Positions 45,957-54,735 of a DNA stretch of 64,000 nt are shown here, piece after piece. The notes under the pieces were generated by a model that worked only from the letters and a program-made list of their open reading frames with translations, did no database searches and had not been told where the DNA came from. Position 1 is the first letter of the stretch. Each line of letters opens with the position of its first letter. The DNA is taken from positions 496,001 through 560,000 of the forward strand of contig JAHBYP010000005.1 in NCBI GenBank assembly GCA_019635875.1, read 5' to 3'. Position numbers and translations under genes: made by a program. The DNA is from Alphaproteobacteria bacterium. GTDB taxonomy: Bacteria; Pseudomonadota; Alphaproteobacteria; Reyranellales; Reyranellaceae.

Positions 45957-46829
45957 CTACTCCGCCGCCTTCGCCTGGTCGCGATAGGCCGTGCGTCGCG
46001 CGTCCCACTCGTTGGCGCCGAAACGCGCGAAGGTCTCGCGCAGCGGCACGCCGCCTGCGATCCTGGGGTGCCGGTTGGTCTTCCTGAGCTCGGCCAACTG
46101 CTGGTCGCAGGCGGCGATGATCGCGGCGAACAGCAGGCCGGGGAAGATCGCCACCGCGTAGCCCATCGCCTCGGCGTCGGCCATGTCGATGTCGGGCGTC
46201 TTGCCGCCGCGCACGACGTTGAGCAGGCACGGACCGTTCACCCGCTTCGGCACCGCGGCGATCTCCTCCATGGTCTGCGGCGCCTCGACGAAGGCGATGT
46301 CGGCGCCGTTGGCCAGCGCCGCGTTGGCGCGCGCGATCGCCTCCTCGAGGCCGACCACGGCGCGCGCGTCGGTGCGGGCGATGATCGCGAAGTCGGGCGA
46401 GCGGCGCGCCGCCGCGGCGGCGCGGATCTTGGCGATGTAGTCGTCGCGCGGGATCAGCTCCTTGTCGTCCAGGTGCCCGCACTTCTTGGGGAACACCTGG
46501 TCCTCGATATGGATCGCCGCGACACCGGCGCGCTCGAACTCCTGCACGGTGCGGAAGACGTTGAGCTCGTTGCCGTAGCCGGTATCGGCGTCGCTGATCA
46601 GCGGGATGCTGAGCGAGGCCGCGATGCGCCCGGCATTGGCCACCATCTCGCTCATGGTCAAGAGGCCGTAATCGGGATAGCCCATCGTCGCCGAGGTGCC
46701 GGCGCCGGTCATGTAGGCGCAGGAGAAGCCCGCCTGCTCGATCAGCCGCCCGGTGATGCCGTCGATCGCGCCCGGCGCGACGATCAGCTTCTTCGTGCGC
46801 AGCAGGGCGCGCAATTGTGCCGCCGACAT
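45957..46829 (-). CDS. PEP mutase/isocitrate lyase-superfamily enzyme, methylisocitrate-lyase-like
   Basis: 290 residues with GAGGGAGGAAACC before the ATG. The active-site loop reads KKCGH, close to KRCGH of 2-methylisocitrate and dimethylmalate lyases, in IHIEDQVFPKKCGHL. The metal site is PLISDADTGYGNELNV, and IIARTDAR follows. It would split a C4-C7 hydroxyacid or decarboxylate oxaloacetate. It forms an operon with the amidohydrolase gene upstream, which ends 20 bases before its start. No prpC or prpD gene is seen. Confidence 0.85.
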   Translation of the reverse strand: MSAAQLRALLRTKKLIVAPGAIDGITGRLIEQAGFSCAYMTGAGTSATMGYPDYGLLTMSEMVANAGRIAASLSIPLISDADTGYGNELNVFRTVQEFERAGVAAIHIEDQVFPKKCGHLDDKELIPRDDYIAKIRAAAAARRSPDFAIIARTDARAVVGLEEAIARANAALANGADIAFVEAPQTMEEIAAVPKRVNGPCLLNVVRGGKTPDIDMADAEAMGYAVAIFPGLLFAAIIAACDQQLAELRKTNRHPRIAGGVPLRETFARFGANEWDARRTAYRDQAKAAE

Positions 46830-46849
46830 GGTTTCCTCCCTCTGATTCC

Positions 46850-47662
46850 TCAGCCCGTCCAGCCGATGAAGCGCCGCATCGCCCCGCCCATCACCAGCTC
46901 GAGGTCGCGACCCTTGAGCCACGGCAGCTCCTCGGTGAAAAGCGTGACGCACTGGCGCCACGAGCACGGCATGCGCGTGATGTCGGTGCCCCAGAACATG
47001 CGTTGCGGCCCGAAGGCGTCGAACATGCGATGCAGCGGATCGTGCACCGTCCTGAACGGATAGGGCCCGCTCGAATAGCTTGGCGCGCCGGTCGCCTTGA
47101 TCGCCACGTTGGGATGCTGGCGCGCAACATCGAGGAAGGTGTCGAGGTCCTCGAAGGCCTCGGCGTCGACCTTGCCACGGCGCGCCGCGCAATGGTCGAT
47201 GATCAGCTTCAGGTCGGGGAAGCGGCCAGCGATCTCACCGACCTCGCGCGCGCGGCTGGGCACCAGCATGGCGATGGGGATGTTGTGCTTCTGTGCCTGC
47301 GGCCACAGCCACTCCATGCTGCCGTCGGTGAGCCACGTGGTCGTGCCCGGTCGCAGGAAGGCGAAGCGCAGGCCGCACATGCCCGGCCGCTGCCGCCAGC
47401 CCTCGACGATCGCGCGGCCGTCCGGCGCGGTGACGTCGAAGGCGTCGAGAATCGCGAAGCGATGCGGATGCGCCCTTACGGCCTCGGCCGCGACCTCGCT
47501 GCATTTCGGGTCCCAGCTCGGCGGATGGATGATGGCGGAATCGACGCCGGCCTCGTCCATGTCGCGCAACGCTTCGTCGGCGGAGTAGGACGTGACCTGC
47601 CGATGCATGTTCATCGGCATGCCGCTGGACCAGATGTGGATCTGCCCGTCGGTGATGCGCAT
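46850..47662 (-). CDS. Amidohydrolase 2-family metal-dependent hydrolase
   Basis: 270 residues of the ACMSD-like amidohydrolase group. The first metal motif is DGQIHIW, with one histidine instead of the usual HxH. LIIDHCAARRG and MFWGTDITR supply the later histidine and the catalytic aspartate. Such enzymes open lactones or decarboxylate aromatic acids. Both neighbours are on the minus strand, with gaps of 15 and 20 bases, so a small catabolic operon is likely. The substrate is not readable. Confidence 0.85.
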   Translation of the reverse strand: MRITDGQIHIWSSGMPMNMHRQVTSYSADEALRDMDEAGVDSAIIHPPSWDPKCSEVAAEAVRAHPHRFAILDAFDVTAPDGRAIVEGWRQRPGMCGLRFAFLRPGTTTWLTDGSMEWLWPQAQKHNIPIAMLVPSRAREVGEIAGRFPDLKLIIDHCAARRGKVDAEAFEDLDTFLDVARQHPNVAIKATGAPSYSSGPYPFRTVHDPLHRMFDAFGPQRMFWGTDITRMPCSWRQCVTLFTEELPWLKGRDLELVMGGAMRRFIGWTG

Positions 47663-47677
47663 CGTCCTCTTCCTTCC

Positions 47678-48463
47678 CTACCCCAGCGCGGTGCGGACAA
47701 GCTTCTCGCGCGCGGGATCGAGCCACGACGGCTTCTGATCGAGCAGCGCGAAGAGCACGATCTCGGCCACCCACTCCGAGCCGTACACCGTGAGATGCAC
47801 GCCATCGTCGCCGCGGAAGGTGCGCGTGCGGCCCTTGTCGTCCCTCTTGATCTCGGTATAGCCGCCCGCCTCGTCGACGCTGGGCGGCACGAGATCGAGA
47901 TAGGTCACGCCGCGCGCGGCGCAGGCGTCGCGCTGTGCCTCGCGTACCAGCGCCATGCGCCGCTCGAAGCCGGGATCGCGCATGATCGGCATGCCGATCC
48001 AGATCACCGTGGTGCCGCGGGCGATCGCGGCATCGAAGAAGCGATCCATGCGCTGGCGGTAGAGCTGCGCCCAGGCAGCGGTGCCGAACACGCCGACGGC
48101 GCCACCCTCCTGCAGCGGCCAGGCGTTCTGCGCGTCGTTGGCACCGGTCATCATGACGGCGAGCTGCGCGCTCTGACCGTCGCCGATATCCAGCAAGTCC
48201 TCGTAGGGCGTGCGGTTGAAGCCGGTCGACGCCTTGGTGGCGTTGATCACCCTGACCTCGCGGGTGGCGTAGAAGCGCCAGTACAGGCTGCCCCACACGC
48301 CCTGGCCCAGCGAATCGCCGACGACGACGAGATTGAGCGGCAGCGCCGGCAGGGGATCGGCCGGCGGCGCCGACGCCGTCTGCGCCAGCGCCGGAATGGC
48401 GCCGGCGAGCGCCAGCAGGCCCGCGAGGCTCAAAGCACGGCGACGCGTCAGGATCACCTTCAA
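47678..48463 (-). CDS. SGNH-hydrolase-type exported esterase (DUF459-like)
   Basis: 261 residues with a Sec or twin-arginine-like signal (TRRRALSLAGLLALAGAIP, ALAQ cleavage). LNLVVVGDSLGQGVWGSLY is the GDS block with the serine, MMTGANDAQN the third block with Asn, and DGVHLTVYGSEW the Asp-x-x-His block. DUF459 members are thought to remove acyl groups from envelope polysaccharides. It lies 15 bases before the amidohydrolase gene and is divergent from the oxidoreductase operon. Confidence 0.85.
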   Translation of the reverse strand: MKVILTRRRALSLAGLLALAGAIPALAQTASAPPADPLPALPLNLVVVGDSLGQGVWGSLYWRFYATREVRVINATKASTGFNRTPYEDLLDIGDGQSAQLAVMMTGANDAQNAWPLQEGGAVGVFGTAAWAQLYRQRMDRFFDAAIARGTTVIWIGMPIMRDPGFERRMALVREAQRDACAARGVTYLDLVPPSVDEAGGYTEIKRDDKGRTRTFRGDDGVHLTVYGSEWVAEIVLFALLDQKPSWLDPAREKLVRTALG

Positions 48464-48561
48464 CTCGTCCTCCTCATCCGCGATCGGCGGCCGTCGTTGA
48501 CTTCCGCGGCCGGCACGTCATGGTCGGCGAAGCATGCACGAGCCGGCGCGAAACTTCCAAC

Positions 48562-49668
48562 ATGGCTGAGCACGACATCGCGGTTATCGGCGGCGGGCTG
48601 GTCGGCTCGGCGATCGCCTGGGGCCTCGCCCGTGCCGGCAGGCGCGTGGCGCTGCTCGACGAGGGCGACGTCGCGTTCCGCGCCTCGCGCGGCAATTTCG
48701 CCCTCGTCTGGGTGCAGAGCAAGGGCCTGGGCATGCCCGAGTACGCGCGCTGGACGCGCGCCTCGTCGGATGCCTGGGCGGGCTTCGCGCAGGAATTGCG
48801 CGAGGAGACCGGGATCGACGTCGCGCACCAGCGCCCCGGCGGCTTCTCGCTGGCGCTCTCCGAGGCCGAGCTCGAGCGGCGCGACACCATGCTCAAGCGC
48901 CTCCACAACCAGTCGGAACTGCCCTACGAGATCATGGACCGCACGCGGCTGCAAAAGATGCTGCCCGACATCGGGCCCGAGGTTGTCGGCGGCGCCTACT
49001 GCCCGCTCGACGGCCACGCCAATTCGCCGCGCCTGTTGCGCGCGCTGCACACCGCGCTGAAGCTGCGTGGCGTATCGTATCTGCCCGAGCACGGCGTCGA
49101 TCGCATCGAGCATCGCGGCGGCGTGTTCGTCATGCACAGCGGCACGCGGATCATCGAAGCGCCGCGCATCGTGCTGACGGCGGGCAACGGCAACCGCAGG
49201 CTGGGCGAGATGGTCGGGCTCGACGTGCCGGTGCGGCCGCAGCGCGGCCAGATTGTCATCACCGAGAAGGCCGCGCCGTTCCTGAACTATCCCGTGGTCA
49301 CCATCCGCCAGACCGACGAAGGCGGCGTGATGATGGGCGACTCGCTGGAAGAAGCCGGCTACGACGATCGCGTCGGGCTGGGCGTCGTCGGCACGATCGC
49401 GGAGCGTGCGATGCGCATGTTTCCGCTGCTGGGCTCGCTCAACGTGGTGCGCACCTGGGCGGCGCTGCGGGTGATGACGCCAGATGGTTTCCCGATCTAC
49501 GAGGAGTCGAAAAGCCATCCCGGCGCCTTCGTCGCCACCTGCCACAGCGGTGTGACCCTGGCGGCGGCGCACGCCACGCTGCTCGCCCCGCTGATCGCCG
49601 GCGGTCGCCTCACCGACGACTTCACCGCCTTCAGCGCCGGACGGTTCCATGTTCCACCGGCTGCCTGA
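48562..49668 (+). CDS. FAD-dependent amino-acid oxidoreductase, HcnC/OoxB-like subunit
   Basis: 368 residues of the DAO family. The FAD-binding motif is IAVIGGGLVGSAIAWGLARAG near the N-terminus. RGNFALVWVQSKGL, GQIVITEKAAPF and FVATCHSGVTLAAAHA are typical of hydrogen-cyanide-synthase HcnC, octopine oxidase OoxB and D-hydroxyproline dehydrogenase beta subunits. It overlaps the next gene by 20 bases. With the two following genes it makes a three-part dehydrogenase that probably oxidises a D-amino acid or an opine. True cyanide synthesis would need glycine as substrate, which sequence cannot tell. Confidence 0.85.
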   Translation: MAEHDIAVIGGGLVGSAIAWGLARAGRRVALLDEGDVAFRASRGNFALVWVQSKGLGMPEYARWTRASSDAWAGFAQELREETGIDVAHQRPGGFSLALSEAELERRDTMLKRLHNQSELPYEIMDRTRLQKMLPDIGPEVVGGAYCPLDGHANSPRLLRALHTALKLRGVSYLPEHGVDRIEHRGGVFVMHSGTRIIEAPRIVLTAGNGNRRLGEMVGLDVPVRPQRGQIVITEKAAPFLNYPVVTIRQTDEGGVMMGDSLEEAGYDDRVGLGVVGTIAERAMRMFPLLGSLNVVRTWAALRVMTPDGFPIYEESKSHPGAFVATCHSGVTLAAAHATLLAPLIAGGRLTDDFTAFSAGRFHVPPAA

Positions 49669-49948
49669 CCTCGCCGACGCGGCGCTGGTGACGCTGACCG
49701 TCGACAACCAGGCGATCACCGCGCGGCCGACCGACACGGTCGCCGCCGCCCTGCTCGCCGCCGGTCACGCCGCCTGCCGCGAGACGGCGGTGTCGAGCAC
49801 GCCGCGCGGGCCGTACTGCCTGATGGGCGTGTGCTTCGACTGCCTGGTGACGATCGACGGCGTCGGCAACCGCCAGGGCTGCCTGGTGCGCGTGCGCGAG
49901 GGCATGCAGGTCGAGACGCAACGCGGCAAACGGATGGCGGGGCGATGA
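49649..49948 (+). CDS. [2Fe-2S] subunit of the oxidoreductase (HcnA-like)
   Basis: 99 residues. The cluster cysteines are C57, C62, C65 and C78 in YCLMGVCFDCLVTID and QGCLV, the plant-type ferredoxin pattern of HcnA/OoxX gamma subunits. It starts 20 bases inside the upstream gene and overlaps the next by 4 bases (ATGA), so all three subunits are made together. It carries electrons between the two flavoproteins. Confidence 0.9.
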   Translation: MFHRLPDLADAALVTLTVDNQAITARPTDTVAAALLAAGHAACRETAVSSTPRGPYCLMGVCFDCLVTIDGVGNRQGCLVRVREGMQVETQRGKRMAGR

Positions 49949-51360
49949 CCGGGACCTGCGAGCTGGCGATCATCGGCGCCGGCCCCGCCGGCATGGCCGC
50001 CGCGACCACCGCCGCACGGCTCGGCGTCGAGGCGGTCGTGCTCGACGAGCAGCCCTCGCCCGGCGGCCAGATCTATCGCGCCGTCACCGAGACGCCGGTG
50101 CGCCAGGGCACGGTGTTCGGCGACGACTACTGGCGCGGGCTGGAGCTGGCACGCGCGTTCGCGGGCAGCGGCGCCGCATACCTGCCGGGCTCAACCGTCT
50201 TCAGCGTCGCGCCGCGCGTCGAGGACGGCCGGCGCGAGATCGGCATCTCCAGCGGCGGCAAGGCACGGTTGATGCAAGCGCGCCACGTCATCGTCGCGAC
50301 GGGCGCGCAGGAGCGGCCGATGCCGATACCCGGCTGGACGCTGCCCGGCGTGCTGACCGCCGGCGCGGCGCAGATCCTGCTCAAGAGCGCCGGCCTCGCG
50401 CCGTCGGGCCGCACGGTGCTGGCCGGCAGCGGCCCGCTGCTGTGGCTGCTCGCCGCCCAGCTGCTGCGCGCCGGCGGCACGTTGAGCGCGATCCTCGACA
50501 CGACGCCGCGCATCGGCATCGGCCTCGACATGCTGTCCTTCGCGGCCTCGCCCTATCTGCTCAAGGGATTGGCGCTGATGCGCGAGACCAGGCGTCACCT
50601 GATGCCGCAGCGCGGCGTGAGCGGCCTGCGCGCCGAGGGCGACACGCGCCTGCGCCGTGTGTCATTCGCCGATCGCAGCGCCGCCGCGCGTCACATCGAG
50701 TGCGATACGCTGCTGCTGCACCAGGGCGTGGTGCCCAACGCCAACCTCGCGATGTCGATCGGCTGTGCCCATCGCTGGGACGACGCGCAGCTCTGCTTCG
50801 TGCCGATGCTCGATGCCTGGGGTCACAGCAGCGCCGATGGCGTGTCGATCGCCGGCGACGGCGCGGGCATCGCCGGTGCGGAGGCCGCGGCCGAGCGCGG
50901 CCGGCTGGCGGCGCTCGACGCGGCATGCCGGCTGGGCCGGATCGATGAGCCGACGCGTGAGCGCGAGGCCGCCGCACCGCGGCGTGCCCTGGCGAGATTC
51001 GGCCGCGGCCGCGCCTTCCTCGACCGCGCCTTCCGGCCGATCGAGGCGCATCGCATTCCCGCCGGCGACACCATCGCCTGCCGCTGCGAGGAGGTGAGCG
51101 CAGCGCAGATCGTCGAGGCGGTGCGCGTCGGCGCGACCGGCCCCAACCAGCTCAAGGCCTATCTGCGCTGCGGCATGGGCCCGTGCCAGGGACGCCTCTG
51201 CGGCCTGACCGTCACCGAGCTGATCGCCCAGGCGCGCGGCAAGACGCCGGCCGAGATCGGCCACTACCGCCTGCGGCCGCCGGTCAAGCCGATCACCGTC
51301 GCCGAGCTCGCCTCGCTGCCGCGCAGCGAGGCCGAGGCCAACGCGGTGGCGCGGCAATGA
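49945..51360 (+). CDS. FAD/NAD-type oxidoreductase alpha subunit with BFD-like [2Fe-2S] domain (HcnB/OoxA-like)
   Basis: 471 residues. ELAIIGAGPAGMAAATTAA binds FAD, HVIVATGAQERPMPIPGW and TVLAGSGPLLWLLAAQLL are the second nucleotide site, and GDGAGIAGAEAAAERGRLAA closes the FAD domain. The C-terminal 80 residues hold a BFD-like cluster: CRCEEV and RCGMGPCQGRLC. This build is that of HcnB and OoxA. It completes the operon; an MFS transporter starts 53 bases later. Confidence 0.88.
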   Translation: MTGTCELAIIGAGPAGMAAATTAARLGVEAVVLDEQPSPGGQIYRAVTETPVRQGTVFGDDYWRGLELARAFAGSGAAYLPGSTVFSVAPRVEDGRREIGISSGGKARLMQARHVIVATGAQERPMPIPGWTLPGVLTAGAAQILLKSAGLAPSGRTVLAGSGPLLWLLAAQLLRAGGTLSAILDTTPRIGIGLDMLSFAASPYLLKGLALMRETRRHLMPQRGVSGLRAEGDTRLRRVSFADRSAAARHIECDTLLLHQGVVPNANLAMSIGCAHRWDDAQLCFVPMLDAWGHSSADGVSIAGDGAGIAGAEAAAERGRLAALDAACRLGRIDEPTREREAAAPRRALARFGRGRAFLDRAFRPIEAHRIPAGDTIACRCEEVSAAQIVEAVRVGATGPNQLKAYLRCGMGPCQGRLCGLTVTELIAQARGKTPAEIGHYRLRPPVKPITVAELASLPRSEAEANAVARQ

Positions 51361-51413
51361 CGCTTCGGTCCTGAGCGAAGCATCGCCGGCGCAGCTTCCT
51401 CCACAAGATCCCC

Positions 51414-52667
51414 ATGTCGAGCACAGTCAGTACCGGCGCGCCGACGCGCCTGCAGGTGTCCCTGTTCATCGCCGGCCTCGTCGCCATCGCCACGCTCAGC
51501 CAGTCCTTCCGCGTGCTGCTCAACACCGTGGCGCCCGACGTCATGCGCGATCTCGGCATGTCGGCGGCGGTCTATGGCGTGGCGGTCAGCGTCTTCTTCC
51601 TTTCGCTGCTGGTGGCGCAGGTGCCGCTGGGCATCGCCTTCGACCGCTATGGCGTGCGCGGCCCGATCGCCGCGCTCACGGTGCTCACCGTGCTGGGCGC
51701 CGTCGGCCAGGCGCTGGCGCGCACGCCGGCCGAGATGATCGCCGCGCGCCTGGTCGTCGGCCTGGGCTGCTCCGGCTACTTCATGGCCGGCGCCGTGCTG
51801 TGCGGCGTGTGGTTCGCGCCGGCGCAGTTCGCCACCATGCTGGCGCGCGTCTTCGCGCTGGGCGGGCTCGGCACGCTGCTCGCCGGCACGCCACTGGCCA
51901 TCCTCGCCGAGTGGCTGGGCTGGCGCGGCGCCTTCGGCGCCATGGCGGGGCTGGCCGTCGCCACCGGCCTGCTGTTCTGGTTCACCGTGCACGACACGCC
52001 GCCCGGCGCGCCGCGACGGCGGCCCTCGACCGGCTCGTTCATCGACATGCTGCGCGGCATCGGCCGCATCCTGCGCCTGCCGCGCATGCCGATGCTGATG
52101 GCGATGCACTTCTCCGCCTATGCCTCGATGCTGGCGATCATGGGCGCGTGGAGCGGTCCCTACCTCGCCGACGTGCACGGCATGGACGCGCTGGCGCGCG
52201 GTCACGTGGTGACAGCCATGGCGATCGCCCAGATCGTCGGGGTCAGCCTCTACGGTCCGCTCGATCGCGTCTTCAACACGCGCAAGGGCGTGGTGATCGC
52301 CGGCGTCGCGCTGACCCTGGCGCCGTTCCTGGCGCTGGTGCTCGTCCCGCTGCCGGCCACGTGGCTGGCCGTGAGCCTGCTGGTCGCGCTGTGCTTCTTC
52401 GCCGCCTACTCGGTGCAGATCGTGGCCCATGGCCGCGCGATGTACCCGCCCGACCTCGTCGGCCGCGGCGTCACCACGCTGAACATCGCCCAGGTCGGCG
52501 GCAGCATGGCCCTGCCGCTGCTCGCCGGCGCGGTGATCAGCCAGCTCGCCCAGGGCGGACCGCGCAGCGACTTCGTCTATCGCATGGGCTTCGGCGCGGT
52601 GGCCGCCGTGCTGCTGGTCTCGGCACTGTGCTACCTCGCCGTGCCCGACCGGCGCCCGCGCGGCTGA
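51414..52667 (+). CDS. MFS transporter
   Basis: 417 residues with about twelve membrane helices. VPLGIAFDRYGVRGPIAAL carries the DRYG-R loop between helices 2 and 3 that marks the superfamily. ARLVVGLGCSGYFMAG is motif C-like. It lies 53 bases after the amino-acid dehydrogenase operon and probably brings in or expels that substrate. A short hairpin (GCTTCG/CGAAGC) lies in the gap and could lower its expression. Confidence 0.88.
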   Translation: MSSTVSTGAPTRLQVSLFIAGLVAIATLSQSFRVLLNTVAPDVMRDLGMSAAVYGVAVSVFFLSLLVAQVPLGIAFDRYGVRGPIAALTVLTVLGAVGQALARTPAEMIAARLVVGLGCSGYFMAGAVLCGVWFAPAQFATMLARVFALGGLGTLLAGTPLAILAEWLGWRGAFGAMAGLAVATGLLFWFTVHDTPPGAPRRRPSTGSFIDMLRGIGRILRLPRMPMLMAMHFSAYASMLAIMGAWSGPYLADVHGMDALARGHVVTAMAIAQIVGVSLYGPLDRVFNTRKGVVIAGVALTLAPFLALVLVPLPATWLAVSLLVALCFFAAYSVQIVAHGRAMYPPDLVGRGVTTLNIAQVGGSMALPLLAGAVISQLAQGGPRSDFVYRMGFGAVAAVLLVSALCYLAVPDRRPRG

Positions 52668-52735
52668 GCGCGGCGCGATGATTGCAGATCCGATGAGAAA
52701 ATATGCCGCATTCGATTGAGGTCGGCTCGCAAGCC

Positions 52736-52749
52736 GCTTTTGCAAAAGC
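52736..52749. promoter_or_regulatory. 14-base perfect palindrome upstream of pyrE
   Basis: GCTTTTGCAAAAGC is symmetric and stands in a comparatively AT-rich patch, 143 bases upstream of the pyrE-like start. It could be a protein site or a hairpin that ends the MFS transcript. The rest of the 225-base gap shows nothing else I can name. Confidence 0.4.
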
Positions 52750-52892
52750 AAAAAGCGCCCTCACCTCATGTGCCTTCTTCGCCCCGGCCCGGCCCCCATC
52801 GGGCGGTTTGACGGCATGGGTCTTGCCCAGCTAACCCCCTGACGCTACACACGCTTCGGCCGTCGCACAGGCGACGGGCCCGGGGGACGTCA

Positions 52893-53738
52893 ATGGCCGT
52901 GAAGAAAGGCAAGACCGCAGCAAGAAAGTCGCCGCCCAGGAAGGCCGTCAGCAAGCCGGCAACGAAGAAGGCCGTCACGAAGGCCGCGAGCAGGGCTGCG
53001 GGCAAGGCGTCGAAAGCCAGCGCATCGGCGGGTGCGCGCGACACGGCGCGGCTGCTGCTGGAGATCGAGGCGGTCCATTGCCGGGCCGACAAGCCCTTCA
53101 TCTTCACCTCGGGCCGCGCCAGCCCGGTCTACATCGACTGCCGCAAGATCATTTCGTTCCCCGAGGCGCGGGCGAAGATCATGGCGCATGCCCACAAGCT
53201 GATCGGCGACACGATCGGCTGGTCGAAGATCGACGTCGTCGCCGGCGGCGAGACGGCGGGCATCCCGTTCTCGGCCTTCATCGCCCAGACGGCGAAGAAG
53301 CCGATGATCTACGTGCGCAAGCAGCCCAAGGGCTTCGGCCGCATGGCTCAGATCGAGGGCGAGCTGAAGCCCGGCCAGCGCGTGCTGCTGGTCGAGGATC
53401 TCGCCACCGACGGCGGCAGCAAGGTCAATTTCATCGAGGCGCTGCGCAAGGCCGACGCCAAGGTCACCGACTGCTTCGTGATCTTCCACTACGGCATCTT
53501 TGCCCAGAGCATCGACACGCTCTCGCTGATGGGCGTGAAGCTGCATGCGCTCGCCACCTGGTGGGATGTGCTCGACGCGGCCGAACGTCACAAGTACTTC
53601 GACGCCCAGGGCCTGGCCGAGACCCGCGCCTTCCTCGAATCGCCGGATGGATGGTCGGCCACCCATGGCGGCGCCGGCCAACGGCCCAACCAGATGCGCC
53701 CGCCGATGGGCGCCATGGCCCAACCGCCGGCGCGCTGA
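52893..53738 (+). CDS. pyrE: Orotate phosphoribosyltransferase with a basic histone-H1-like N-terminal tail
   Basis: 281 residues. The first 48 are unusually rich in Lys, Ala and Pro (KKGKTAARKSPPRKAVSKP), like a histone-H1 or HU tail. The rest is OPRTase: FIFTSGRASPVYIDCRKI, VVAGGETAGIPFSAFI, MIYVRKQPKGFGRMAQ, and the PRPP-binding loop VLLVEDLATDGGSK. The enzyme makes OMP in pyrimidine synthesis. OPRTase is normally about 210-230 residues, so the tail is an addition. Its role, perhaps in nucleic-acid or membrane contact, is unknown. A late internal start would remove the tail, but I see no good ribosome site for one. Confidence 0.88.
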   Translation: MAVKKGKTAARKSPPRKAVSKPATKKAVTKAASRAAGKASKASASAGARDTARLLLEIEAVHCRADKPFIFTSGRASPVYIDCRKIISFPEARAKIMAHAHKLIGDTIGWSKIDVVAGGETAGIPFSAFIAQTAKKPMIYVRKQPKGFGRMAQIEGELKPGQRVLLVEDLATDGGSKVNFIEALRKADAKVTDCFVIFHYGIFAQSIDTLSLMGVKLHALATWWDVLDAAERHKYFDAQGLAETRAFLESPDGWSATHGGAGQRPNQMRPPMGAMAQPPAR

Positions 53739-53800
53739 AGCGGCAACCCGTCCCGCGACCTGCCGTTCTGGAGGAGACCCCGAACGGCAGGAGTTGCGTC

Positions 53801-54010
53801 ATGGGCAACAAGCACGTCCCCATCTCGAACAGGAACGAAGGCGAGGGCAGCCGCAGCGCCGCGCGCGCCTACAATGCTGGCCTCAAGGAGCACATCGATT
53901 CCGGCAAGGTGAAGCCCGCCGCCGAGAAGGCGAAGAAGGCCGTCGAATCACCGGAGAATGCCGAATTGCGCGATGCCGAGAAGACCGGCCTCGCCAAGGG
54001 CCGCCACTGA
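53801..54010 (+). CDS. Small conserved-type hydrophilic protein
   Basis: 69 residues with CAGGAG 8 bases before the ATG. It reads NRNEGEGSRSAARAYN near the start and then a charged helix (SGKVKPAAEKAKKAVESPE). Small proteins with NEGEGSR-AA-YN patterns occur in many proteobacteria and are often called hypothetical. It has no signal, cysteine or membrane part and looks partly disordered. It lies 62 bases after pyrE and may be in the same transcript. Confidence 0.7.
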   Translation: MGNKHVPISNRNEGEGSRSAARAYNAGLKEHIDSGKVKPAAEKAKKAVESPENAELRDAEKTGLAKGRH

Positions 54011-54030
54011 GGCGCACCGTCGGAGGCCAA

Positions 54031-54243
54031 TACCTTCCCCCGGAGGGCAGGGCGATCGCATATGGTTTGGCCTTGTGCCCCCCTCTCCCCGCTTGCGGGG
54101 AGAGGGTTGGGGTGAGGGGCTGCCGCAAGTGGCGCACCACGACTGTGCTCAACCTGAAACGACCCCTCACCCCGACCCTCTCCCCGCATGCGGGGAGAGG
54201 GGGAAACGCCATATGCGATCGCCCTGCCCTCCGGGGGAAGGTA
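54031..54243. repeat. Nested palindromic repeat: family A arms around a second palindrome
   Basis: The outer arms (54031-54065 and 54209-54243) are perfect inverted copies over 35 bases, with TACCTTCCCCCGGAGGGCAG at the edge. Inside, about 54078-54203, is another palindrome with CCCTCTCCCCGC/GCGGGGAGAGGG hairpins at both ends and a GGGGTGAGGGG / CCCCTCACCCC pair. No gene lies inside. Confidence 0.88.
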
Positions 54244-54247
54244 ACGT

Positions 54248-54661
54248 TCATTTCGTGCCCCTCAGCTGGCGGCGCAGGGTTTCGGTGTCGCCCAGCACCC
54301 AGATCGTCGCGATCTGTCCGTGCTTGACGGTGAAGAAGGCCGCGCCGGTCCAGGTCACCGTGTGGCCGGTCGGCTTCTCGCCCCACAGCGATTCGCAATG
54401 CAGCCCGCCGAAGGTCATGCGCGCGGCGGCGCTGTCGGCGTCGGCCACCAGATGGTCGATGCGGCAATGGTAGTCGGCGAAGGCGCGATGGATCTTGCGC
54501 ATGTAGTCGATGAAGCCTTCGGCGCCCGCGCGTTCCTCGCCGATCGAGCCGCGGAACGACAGGTCGGCGGCGAGGATCTCGCGCGCCACCGCCTCGTCGG
54601 CGTGGTTCCAGACCTCGTCGTAGAAGCGCCGCACCAGTTGCGCACCCAGCGGTTCCGCCAT
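54248..54661 (-). CDS. SnoaL-like / NTF2-fold protein
   Basis: 137 residues: AQLVRRFYDEVWNHADEAVA opens a SnoaL-type cone, then LSFRGSIGEERAGAEGFIDYM and KIHRAFADYHCRIDHLVADA, with GHTVTWTGAAFFTVKHGQI closing the sheet. Family members are polyketide cyclases, hydrolases or plain ligand binders; the function here is unknown. It is divergent from the ABC binding-protein gene and ends 4 bases from the nested repeat. Confidence 0.85.
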   Translation of the reverse strand: MAEPLGAQLVRRFYDEVWNHADEAVAREILAADLSFRGSIGEERAGAEGFIDYMRKIHRAFADYHCRIDHLVADADSAAARMTFGGLHCESLWGEKPTGHTVTWTGAAFFTVKHGQIATIWVLGDTETLRRQLRGTK

Positions 54662-54735
54662 CCTCCGCTCCCTTGCCTGGACATGGGCGCCGGTGCGACG
54701 CTTGGCACGCCGTTCCCGTCCGCGAGGCCGTCCTG

